Position numbers and translations under genes: made by a program
Notes under the pieces: generated by a model
Told to the model about the DNA's origin: nothing
Database searches by the model: none
What the model saw: the letters and a program-made list of their open reading frames with translations, nothing else
Assembly: GCA_937910835.1 (NCBI GenBank)
Contig: CALEMG010000193.1
Span: 1-5,845, forward strand
Reading direction: 5' to 3'
Origin: an uncultured Alphaproteobacteria bacterium
GTDB lineage: Bacteria > Pseudomonadota > Alphaproteobacteria > Sneathiellales > Sneathiellaceae
Length of the DNA: 5,845 bases
Part shown: positions 1 through 5,453 of the stretch, one piece after another
How positions within the stretch are numbered: position 1 is the first letter of the stretch
Layout: every line of letters starts with the position of its first letter

Positions 1-57
1 AGCATTCCATGCTTTGCCGAGAGATATCTCTCTACCGCGCTGTTTGACGGTCTCTGA
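1..57 (+). CDS. possible C-terminal end of an upstream gene (partial)
   Basis: Frame 1 is open from the window edge and closes with TGA at 55-57, four bases before the moeB ATG at 62. The 18 codons read SIPCFAERYLSTALFDGL. The tight spacing to moeB is what one expects inside an operon, and it would also explain why moeB has only a weak ribosome binding site if translation is coupled. I do not recognise the protein, and 18 codons are too few to show that the frame is truly coding. The call rests on position only. Confidence 0.3.
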   Translation, partial: SIPCFAERYLSTALFDGL

Positions 58-61
58 CGTC

Positions 62-862
62 ATGGCGCGCAGCGACGATCAGCTTGACCGCTACGCCCGC
101 CATATCATCCTGCGCGAGATTGGCGGCGCGGGGCAGCAGAAACTTTTAAGCGCGAAAGTCCTGATTGTCGGGGCAGGGGGGCTGGGTTCGCCCTTGGCTG
201 TGTATCTCGCGGCGGCCGGGGTCGGCACTCTCGGTATTATCGATGATGATGCGGTGGATCTCTCCAACCTACAGCGGCAGATCGCCCATGGTACGGCGGA
301 CATCGGTAAGGCGAAGGTGACAAGTGCGGCCGAGGCGGTGGCGGCGATCAATCCGGATATTGAGGTGATCCAATATCATGAGCGCCTCACCGCAGACAAT
401 ATCGAGGAGATTATCGCCGATTATGATCTTGTGGCTGACGGCACCGATAATTTTGAGACGCGTTTCCTGCTGAACGACGCCTGCTATTTTGGCAAAAAAA
501 CACTGGTTTCCGGCGCGATCTTACAGTTCGACGGACAGATCAGTACCTTCAAGGCTTATGAAACGGGCGAAAACCCGTGTTATCGCTGTCTCTTTCCCGC
601 GCCGCCGCCTCCCGATGTGGCGCAGACCTGCGGCGAGGCGGGGGTCCTCGGCGCGCTTGCCGGCGTGGTTGGAACCATGCAGGCAGTTGAAGTGGTAAAG
701 GAACTACTCACCATCGGGGAAGGGCTCTCAGGCGGCCTACTTCTCTATGATGCCCTCGCCGCCGAATTTCGCAAAATCAAGATCCCCCGCGATCCTGCCT
801 GCCCGCTTTGCGGCGCAAATCCGACAATTACAGACCTGTCGGCGCATCGTCACATGAAATAG
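62..862 (+). CDS. moeB: MoeB/ThiF/HesA-family sulfur-carrier adenylyltransferase
   Basis: Cytosolic E1-like enzyme of 266 residues. The family uses ATP to adenylate the C-terminal Gly-Gly of a small sulfur carrier (MoaD for molybdopterin, ThiS for thiamine). Visible motifs are the nucleotide-binding GAGGLG at residues 37-42 and the acidic strand end near D61-D63. ATP-contacting N69, R72, Q73 and K85 follow, then D129 in GTDNFETR. Two Cys pairs for structural zinc are at C173/C176 (CYRC) and C247/C250 (CPLC). C190 (TCGEAGVLG) is at the usual conserved-Cys position. There is no C-terminal rhodanese domain, so this is the short bacterial type (E. coli MoeB is about 249 residues). ATG 62 is chosen because the family motif DQLDRYARHIILRE starts right behind it; a TTG at 14 would add 16 unconserved residues. 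No strong Shine-Dalgarno precedes 62. MoeB and ThiF cannot be separated by sequence alone. The 3' end overlaps the convergent transporter gene by 13 bp. Confidence 0.9.
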   Translation: MARSDDQLDRYARHIILREIGGAGQQKLLSAKVLIVGAGGLGSPLAVYLAAAGVGTLGIIDDDAVDLSNLQRQIAHGTADIGKAKVTSAAEAVAAINPDIEVIQYHERLTADNIEEIIADYDLVADGTDNFETRFLLNDACYFGKKTLVSGAILQFDGQISTFKAYETGENPCYRCLFPAPPPPDVAQTCGEAGVLGALAGVVGTMQAVEVVKELLTIGEGLSGGLLLYDALAAEFRKIKIPRDPACPLCGANPTITDLSAHRHMK

Positions 863-1782
863 GCTGCCGCGAGGGTGAGGGAGAGCGGCAAGGTGATCAT
901 GGAGATCATGGTTTGCACGGTGATAATCCCCGCCATCACCTCGGCGTCCGCACCCAGGAGCTTGGCAAGCGCATAGCCGGAGCTGGCCGTCGGGATGGTC
1001 CCGTAGATGATCAGAATCATAGCGGCCACCCCCTCCAGCCCGGTGGCGATGGCCGCACCTGCGATTACTAGAGGGAAGAGAGCCAGCTTCAGCACAGTTG
1101 AGATCAGGACATAGGACGCGCCGGTATGGATGGACTTGATCTTGAGGCCAGCGCCAACACAGAGGAGCGCGAAGGGCAGGGCGGCCTTCGAGAGCAGCCC
1201 GGCAAAATTATTGATGACGGGCAGGGGGCCGATCCCGGAAAAATTGAGGAAGGCCCCGATGGCAATGGCAATAATCAGGGGGTTACGTATGATCTCCCGC
1301 ACCAGTCGCCGTTTGAGCGAATGGGTGCTGGTCCGGCCCTGATACGTCACCAGCACGGTTACGCAGAACAGGTTTGTTGCGGGCACAAGGACTGCGGTGG
1401 CGACGGCAGCGAGCAACAACCCCTCCGCTCCGTAAAGGTAATCGGCAACCGCGAAGGCGATAAAGGTGTTATGCCGCGCTGCACCCTGAAAAACCGAACC
1501 GCCGACTCGGGGGTCGATCTTGTGTATCTGGACGATCAGCAGGGACAGCAACCCCGTCACCGCCAGTCCGCCAAGAAGAGCGAGGGCATAGCTGCCAACA
1601 AGATCGTTGCTGAAGGGCGCGGTTGTCGTGTTAAAGAAAAGCAGCGCCGGGAACAGGACCCAATAGACGATCCGGTCCGCATGATGCCAGAAATCGCCAC
1701 CCGGAAAACCGTTTCGCCGCAGCAAGTTGCCCAGCACTAGCAACAAGAAGATCGGCAGCACGGAAAGCGATATCGCCCACAT
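850..1782 (-). CDS. AEC-family (auxin efflux carrier-like) permease
   Basis: Inner-membrane protein of 310 residues, very hydrophobic, with about ten predicted helices. Clear ones lie near residues 2-21, 37-50, 62-84, 119-147, 165-181, 222-244 and 282-309. Family-like features are the RHNTFIAF segment at 103-110, NPLIIAI at 167-173, and a conserved late loop GTIPTASSGYALAKLLGAD at 261-279. AEC proteins (TC 2.A.69) move organic anions or other small solutes; bacterial members include malonate and malate carriers, but the substrate cannot be read here. Length fits the family. The ATG at 1780-1782 is supported by AAGGA about 9 bases upstream on the coding strand. The gene is convergent with moeB and follows pckA on the same strand, but a strong terminator between them suggests its own transcription. 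Identity as an AEC carrier is solid; the solute is unknown. Confidence 0.88.
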   Translation of the reverse strand: MWAISLSVLPIFLLLVLGNLLRRNGFPGGDFWHHADRIVYWVLFPALLFFNTTTAPFSNDLVGSYALALLGGLAVTGLLSLLIVQIHKIDPRVGGSVFQGAARHNTFIAFAVADYLYGAEGLLLAAVATAVLVPATNLFCVTVLVTYQGRTSTHSLKRRLVREIIRNPLIIAIAIGAFLNFSGIGPLPVINNFAGLLSKAALPFALLCVGAGLKIKSIHTGASYVLISTVLKLALFPLVIAGAAIATGLEGVAAMILIIYGTIPTASSGYALAKLLGADAEVMAGIITVQTMISMITLPLSLTLAAAYFM

Positions 1783-1948
1783 GTTCGAAAATCCTTTATT
1801 CTTGTTGGTACAGCTCTGGGGTCAGTCTGTTTTGTGGTCGATAATGAGCTGTTTGACCAGCAGAAAGATTTTTGGACTTATTGTTTTGCGATTTTTGGTA
1901 TTATGAAGATTTATTCACCCGCGTGAAAAAGCTCGGGGTCGCAACAAC

Positions 1949-1983
1949 AAAAAACCGGCCGGAACTCTCAGGCTCCGACCGGT
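1949..1983 (-). terminator. intrinsic terminator of pckA
   Basis: On the - strand, ACCGGTCGGA (1983-1974) pairs with TCCGGCCGGT (1963-1954). This makes a 10-bp stem with one G-U pair and a 10-base loop. A run of five T (1953-1949) follows, then TGTTGTTG. It starts 27 bases after the pckA stop codon, a classic Rho-independent layout, and should insulate the AEC gene from pckA transcription. Confidence 0.88.
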
Positions 1984-2010
1984 GATATTTGGTCTTAATG
2001 AGTCAGATCG

Positions 2011-3618
2011 TTACGCGATTTTCGGCGCGGACTGCAGCACATCATCCTCGACATAATCGGTGAATTGCTCGAAATTCTCAATAAAGCGGGCGACGAGATC
2101 TTTCGCCTTCACGTCATAGGCCGCCTTGTCCGCCCAGGTATTGCGCGGGTTCAGGATGTCGGATGGGACGCCCGCGCAGGATGTCGGCATGGCAAGACCA
2201 AAGAACGGATCCTTTTCCGTCTCCGCCTTGGCAAGCGTACCATCAAGAGCGGCATTGACGAGCGCGCGCGTATGACCGATTGGCATGCGGTGGCCGGTGC
2301 CATATTCGCCGCCGGTCCAGCCGGTGTTGACGAGCCAGCAATTAACACCATGCTTGGCGATTTTCTCACCGAGCAGCTTGGCATAAACGGCTGGATGCCG
2401 CGGCATGAAAGGCGCACCGAAGCAGGTGGAGAAGGTTGCCTGTGGCTCGTTGCCGAGGCCTTTTTCCGTGCCTGCAAGCTTCGCGGTGTAACCGGAGAGG
2501 AAGTGATACATCGCCTGTTCCGGTGTCAGCTTGGAGATGGGAGGCAGAACGCCGAAGGCGTCGGCGGTCAGCATCACCACATTTGTCGGGAACCCCGCAA
2601 CGCCGGTATCGGACGCATTCGGGATAAATTCGATCGGGTAGGAGGCGCGGGTGTTTTCCGTCAGGCTGTTATCGTCGAGATCAAGTTCGCCGGTATCCGG
2701 GTCCATGACGACATTTTCGAGAACCGTGCCGAAGCGGCGGGTGGTTTCGTAGATTTCCGGTTCGGCTTCTTTGGAAAGATTGATCACCTTGGCGTAGCAG
2801 CCACCCTCGAAATTAAAGACACCGTCGTCCGCCCAGCCATGCTCGTCATCGCCAATCAGCATCTTGCTCGCATCAGCGGAAAGGGTGGTCTTGCCGGTGC
2901 CGGACAGGCCGAAGAAGACGCTGGAGTTGCCTTCCTCGCTGACATTGACGGAGCAATGCATCGGCAGGATATCTTTTTCCGGAAGGAGATAGTTGAGAAT
3001 GGAGAAGACTGACTTCTTGATTTCGCCAGCATAGGACGTGCCGCCGATAATCACCAGTTTTTCGGCAAAATTGGGAAGCACGAAAACTTCAGAACGGGTG
3101 CCGTCGACGGCGGGGTCGGCCTCAAAAGAGGGGACCTGCAGGATGGTGAATTCCGGTTCGAAATTGTCGAGCTCGCTTGGCGCGGGCTGGATGAACATGT
3201 TGCGGGCGAAAAGATTGTGCCAGGCGCATTCGGTAATAATCCGAACCCTTAGGCGATTGTTGGCATCGGCGCCAGCATAGCAATCCTGAACAAACACTTC
3301 TTTCCCGGAGAGATAGTCGCGCATTTTCTTGTGCAGCCCGGCAAACTTGTCGGCGTCGATCGGTTTGTTGACCGCGCCCCACCAGATGTTCTTTTCGCTG
3401 CCGGGTTCCTTCACGATGAATTTGTCATTGGCAGAACGACCTGTGTGCTGACCGGTCAGGGCGACAAGCGGGCCACCGGCGGCAAGAGAGGCTTCTCCGC
3501 GCAAGAGGGATTCGCGGTACAAAGCCGGCGTTGATAAGTTCCAATATGCCTTGCCCACGTTGCCAAGGCCGTTCCTGTCCAGCCCATAACTACTCTTACG
3601 GGGTCCAATTTGCTCCAC
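2011..3618 (-). CDS. pckA: ATP-dependent phosphoenolpyruvate carboxykinase
   Basis: Cytosolic enzyme that converts oxaloacetate plus ATP to phosphoenolpyruvate, CO2 and ADP, the entry step of gluconeogenesis (EC 4.1.1.49). It has 535 residues, full length for the family. Active-site elements line up with E. coli PckA: R61 in GQHTGRS for substrate, Y196 in GGTSYAGE, K201/K202, H221 for metal, P-loop GLSGTGKTT at 237-245 with K243, and D257/D258 in IGDDEHGW. NTRASYPIEF at 322-331 and NTGWTGG at 431-437 are also present. All key residues are intact. The start is GTG (3618-3616), with GGAG seven bases upstream on the coding strand. A promoter candidate lies about 70 bp upstream and a strong terminator lies downstream, so it is probably a single-gene unit. 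In many alphaproteobacteria pckA sits beside chvI-chvG; here one gene intervenes. Confidence 0.98.
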   Translation of the reverse strand: MEQIGPRKSSYGLDRNGLGNVGKAYWNLSTPALYRESLLRGEASLAAGGPLVALTGQHTGRSANDKFIVKEPGSEKNIWWGAVNKPIDADKFAGLHKKMRDYLSGKEVFVQDCYAGADANNRLRVRIITECAWHNLFARNMFIQPAPSELDNFEPEFTILQVPSFEADPAVDGTRSEVFVLPNFAEKLVIIGGTSYAGEIKKSVFSILNYLLPEKDILPMHCSVNVSEEGNSSVFFGLSGTGKTTLSADASKMLIGDDEHGWADDGVFNFEGGCYAKVINLSKEAEPEIYETTRRFGTVLENVVMDPDTGELDLDDNSLTENTRASYPIEFIPNASDTGVAGFPTNVVMLTADAFGVLPPISKLTPEQAMYHFLSGYTAKLAGTEKGLGNEPQATFSTCFGAPFMPRHPAVYAKLLGEKIAKHGVNCWLVNTGWTGGEYGTGHRMPIGHTRALVNAALDGTLAKAETEKDPFFGLAMPTSCAGVPSDILNPRNTWADKAAYDVKAKDLVARFIENFEQFTDYVEDDVLQSAPKIA

Positions 3619-3621
3619 AAT

Positions 3622-3629
3622 CTTTCTCC
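3622..3629 (-). promoter_or_regulatory. Shine-Dalgarno of pckA, supporting a GTG start
   Basis: The coding strand reads TGGAGAAAGATT directly before GTG. The GGAG core is seven bases from the start codon, an ideal distance. No in-frame ATG nearby matches the family N-terminus better, so GTG is the likely start. Confidence 0.7.
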
Positions 3630-3685
3630 AGTGCTGTCTTTAAAGAGATGCCCTGTTCCGGGCTTTTGTTTCAGAATAAGGCGCA

Positions 3686-3713
3686 TGTATAAGGCGCGCA
3701 ATACAACTGTCAC
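3686..3713 (-). promoter_or_regulatory. candidate sigma-70-type promoter of pckA
   Basis: On the - strand, GTGACA (3713-3708; five of six match TTGACA) is followed after 16 bases by TATACA (3691-3686; four of six match TATAAT). Transcription would begin near 3679, leaving a leader of about 60 bases before the GTG. The leader holds a small GCCC/GGGC hairpin (3650-3663) of unclear meaning. The hexamers were picked by eye. Confidence 0.4.
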
Positions 3714-3714
3714 C

Positions 3715-3746
3715 AAAAAAGCGACTTAAAATCCTTCATTTTTCGC
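3715..3746 (-). terminator. weak intrinsic terminator after the HugZ-like gene
   Basis: On the - strand, GCGA (3746-3743) pairs with TCGC (3724-3721). An inner AAAAT/ATTTT helix and a three-base bulge sit between them. Six T (3720-3715) follow directly. The structure is about 60 bases past the stop of the HugZ-like gene and just before the candidate pckA -35 box, so it could stop read-through into pckA. The stem is short and AT-rich, so efficiency is doubtful. Confidence 0.4.
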
Positions 3747-3805
3747 GACTGTTTCATTTTTCCCTTGAATTTATGCCACTTAAAACAGAACCGCTGAATT
3801 TTCTA

Positions 3806-4531
3806 TTAACTTCTTACGATTTTTAAAAGCTTAATAATCTCCTTGCGGATGTCTTCCGCACTCGCGGCGGGCGCAGGAAAGAGAATCCGCCCGTATCGCC
3901 AGCCCCGCCGGAGATCCATTCCCTCCACATCGATGCCGCATATTTCCCAATCATCTGCGGGGTCGTCGCCAATTGCTGCGGTCACTAGTTCCTGCACGGC
4001 GTCCGCATGATCCGTATTCATATGCTCGATGATATCTTCCTCGGCCTCGCCCGCCGCAAGGAAACGCGGATCGACCAGGAATTTTTCCTTATCGAGCCAG
4101 TGAATATCGCCGAACCCGGCGACCAGATGCGCGCGGGAGACAACCATCCGGTAGAGCTTGAAATCCGGGAATTCCACGAAGTCCCTTGCCGATGGGAAAC
4201 GACGGAGATAGCGGGCTTTCAGGCCGCTGTCCTCAACCACCTCAAGAACGCCTTCTACCGAGATACGGGGCAGGGTGAGCGGATCGCGATCCCCCGGTTC
4301 CTCCGCAATCAGCAGAGAGACATGCGCATTTCTGGCAATATTCTTGCTGTGTACGGCGAGATCGGAAAGCAGGAGGAGTGGTTGCCCCGCCGGATCGGTC
4401 GCCATCAGGACCAAGGATGCATAAGCATTTGCGTCGTTCGCCATAGAGGTGGCTAGGGAGACCGTGGCCGCTTGCCGGAGGAGCCGGCGCACCGTCCCCC
4501 CTCGCGTATCGGTAGGGGATGAATCTGTCAT
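3806..4531 (-). CDS. HugZ-type FMN-binding split-barrel protein with DUF2470
   Basis: Predicted cytosolic protein of 241 residues. Residues ~15-146 form a pyridoxamine 5'-phosphate oxidase-like split barrel (ATVSLATS, AYASLVLMATD, LLLLSDLAVHSKNI), ending in the GFGDIHWL motif at 139-146. Residues ~165-239 match a DUF2470 domain, with IIEHMNTDHADAV at 167-179. This two-domain layout is that of the HugZ family; some members bind heme and help release its iron, but many are uncharacterised, so heme use is an inference. It is probably not a true PdxH. The ATG at 4531-4529 gives the usual short tail before the barrel but lacks a Shine-Dalgarno; its leader is A/T-rich. A GTG at 4492-4490, preceded by a G-rich stretch, is a possible alternative start. 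It is divergent from chvI and separates chvI from pckA. Confidence 0.87.
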   Translation of the reverse strand: MTDSSPTDTRGGTVRRLLRQAATVSLATSMANDANAYASLVLMATDPAGQPLLLLSDLAVHSKNIARNAHVSLLIAEEPGDRDPLTLPRISVEGVLEVVEDSGLKARYLRRFPSARDFVEFPDFKLYRMVVSRAHLVAGFGDIHWLDKEKFLVDPRFLAAGEAEEDIIEHMNTDHADAVQELVTAAIGDDPADDWEICGIDVEGMDLRRGWRYGRILFPAPAASAEDIRKEIIKLLKIVRS

Positions 4532-4542
4532 CGGTCTGTTTT

Positions 4543-4573
4543 GCGAAAAATTCGCGAAAAAGCAAAAGAAAAA
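4543..4573. repeat. tandem GCGAAAAA repeats with phased A-tracts
   Basis: GCGAAAAA occurs at 4543-4550 and again at 4554-4561, exactly 11 bp apart. A third five-A tract follows at 4569-4573. A-tracts repeating at about one helical turn are expected to bend DNA, and direct repeats at this spacing resemble OmpR-family binding sites. The block sits 12-42 bases upstream of the HugZ-like start codon. The same octamer occurs once more upstream of pckA (TTTTTCGC at 3739-3746 on the + strand). The repeats are directly visible; a binding role is inferred. Confidence 0.45.
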
Positions 4574-4593
4574 TGCGAATCCTTCTTAAAAAC

Positions 4594-4636
4594 TGAAATT
4601 AGGCGGGTTTTCGGCGCCATTCAGGCGGTAATTTCA
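4594..4636. promoter_or_regulatory. inverted repeat in the divergent promoter region (operator candidate)
   Basis: TGAAATTA (4594-4601) and TAATTTCA (4629-4636) form a perfect 8-bp inverted repeat spaced by 27 bp. Its centre at 4615 nearly coincides with a GGCGCC palindrome (4613-4618). Two AGGCGG copies (4601-4606 and 4623-4628) lie 22 bp apart, two helical turns. The site lies between the divergent chvI and HugZ-like genes, so a regulator binding here could affect both. No known operator consensus was matched. Confidence 0.35.
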
Positions 4637-4660
4637 CCTTGGACATTCTGTTGCCTTATT

Positions 4661-4704
4661 TTGACTAAATGTAGATGGCAATTAGATGCGACAGATCATA
4701 CAAT
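4661..4704 (+). promoter_or_regulatory. candidate chvI promoter region
   Basis: TTGACT (4661-4666) is a good -35 box, but the hexamer 16 bases on (TAGATG, 4683-4688) is a poor -10. Alternatively TACAAT (4699-4704) is a good -10 with a weak -35 (TGGCAA, 4676-4681). That option would start RNA near 4711, past the Shine-Dalgarno of ATG 4716, and would force use of ATG 4734. I cannot choose between them. Confidence 0.25.
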
Positions 4705-4705
4705 A

Positions 4706-4712
4706 AGGTGAT
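4706..4712 (+). promoter_or_regulatory. ribosome binding site of chvI
   Basis: AGGTGAT is an exact seven-base complement to the 3' end of 16S rRNA (anti-SD region ATCACCT). It lies three bases before ATG 4716, the right register. It favours 4716 over the family-like ATG at 4734, which has only GGGGA six bases upstream. Confidence 0.6.
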
Positions 4713-4715
4713 GAC

Positions 4716-5342
4716 ATGAATCTGGGGACTGACATGGCGACGAAAGTAGCCTTGGTCGATGACGACCAAAATATTCTGACCACTGTTTCGATCCTGCTGG
4801 AAAGCGAAGGGTTTGAGGTGGATAAATATTCGGACGGGGAGGAGGCGCTGAAAGGCCTTGCCGACAGCCCGCCGGATCTCGCGGTGCTGGATATCAAGAT
4901 GCCGCGCATGGATGGGATGGAGCTTTTGAACCGCCTGCGCCGGACCAGCAGCCTGCCGGTGATTTTCCTGACCTCGAAGGATGACGAGATAGACGAATTC
5001 CTCGGCCTCAAGATGGGCGCCGACGACTATGTCCGTAAACCCTTTTCGCAGCGCCTGTTGGTGGAGCGTATCCGCACCGTTCTGAGGCGCCATGGCTCCG
5101 TGAAGGAGAATGAGAGCGAAGGCGAAGAAGATATCATGATGCGGGGCAAGCTGAAACTCGACAGCATCCGCCATGCTTGCTTCTGGGATGGCAAGGAAGT
5201 GACCCTGACGGTGACAGAATTTATGCTTCTGCACGCGCTCGCGCTGCGTCCGGGTCATGTAAAAAGCCGCGATCAGCTGATGGACGCGGCCTATGATGAC
5301 AATATATATGTGGATGATCGCACGATTGACAGCCATATCTAA
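4716..5342 (+). CDS. chvI: ChvI-type OmpR-family response regulator, truncated by an in-frame TAA
   Basis: Cytosolic transcription factor, partner of the ChvG kinase, controlling envelope, acid and host-related genes in relatives. The receiver domain (residues ~9-125) has the acidic VDDDQN pocket at 14-19, phospho-acceptor D59 (LDIKMPRMDG), T86 in FLTSKDDE and K108 in YVRKPFSQ. The winged-helix DNA-binding domain begins near 137 (TLTVTEF, KSRDQLMDAAYDD, YVDDRTIDSHI) but is cut by TAA at 5340-5342, where ChvI proteins have Lys in DSHIKRLRKK. The product is 208 residues instead of about 240 and lacks half the recognition helix and the C-terminal hairpin, so DNA binding should fail unless the stop is read through. 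Downstream codons still encode the missing part in frame. ATG 4716 is chosen for its strong ribosome site; ATG 4734 (MATKVALV) matches usual ChvI starts. Confidence 0.9.
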   Translation: MNLGTDMATKVALVDDDQNILTTVSILLESEGFEVDKYSDGEEALKGLADSPPDLAVLDIKMPRMDGMELLNRLRRTSSLPVIFLTSKDDEIDEFLGLKMGADDYVRKPFSQRLLVERIRTVLRRHGSVKENESEGEEDIMMRGKLKLDSIRHACFWDGKEVTLTVTEFMLLHALALRPGHVKSRDQLMDAAYDDNIYVDDRTIDSHI

Positions 5343-5453
5343 CGGCTGCGCAAGAAGATCAAGGCAACGGACCCCGACTTTTCCGCCATCGAAACTCTGT
5401 ATGGCGTCGGATATCGGTTCAAGGAAAAACAGTACCGGAACGGTTCAGACGGA
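5343..5453 (+). pseudogene. chvI: in-frame remainder of chvI after the premature stop, joined to chvG
   Basis: The 37 codons after the TAA continue the ChvI winged helix without a gap: RLRKKIKATDPDFSAIETL, then YGVGYRF ending at 5420, then EKQ and a polar tail. This is the normal end of the family, so the sequence has not decayed. No start codon in this stretch would allow separate translation. No stop codon follows the domain: the frame runs straight into the chvG ATG at 5454. It is listed as a remnant because the standard code separates it from the first part. If the TAA is an error, it belongs to chvI. Confidence 0.75.

Noticed and set aside
895..911. Direct repeat GATCATGG near the end of the AEC gene
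   Set aside because: It comes from the coding sequence for the repeated Met-Ile pattern TMISMIT on the - strand and needs no other explanation.
1126..1740. A 204-codon + strand open frame across the AEC gene
   Set aside because: It is antisense to a clear ten-helix transporter. The product is low-complexity Gly/Gln/Glu-rich with no domain.
2065..3012. A 315-codon + strand open frame across pckA
   Set aside because: It lies fully antisense to pckA, whose every active-site motif is intact, and its translation shows no recognisable domain. It is a shadow of GC-rich codon use.
3650..3663. GCCC/GGGC hairpin followed by TTTTG on the + strand as a terminator
   Set aside because: The stem is only 4 bp and no + strand gene ends before it. 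It lies in the likely pckA leader and may have no function.
4665..5336. A 223-codon - strand open frame opposite chvI
   Set aside because: The + strand encodes clear receiver and winged-helix motifs. The antisense product resembles nothing known and has no convincing ribosome binding site.
5340..5342. Stop-codon reassignment or special amino-acid insertion at TAA
   Set aside because: pckA and the HugZ-like gene both end normally at TAA, and no recoding structure is evident downstream. Mutation, error or simple read-through is more likely.
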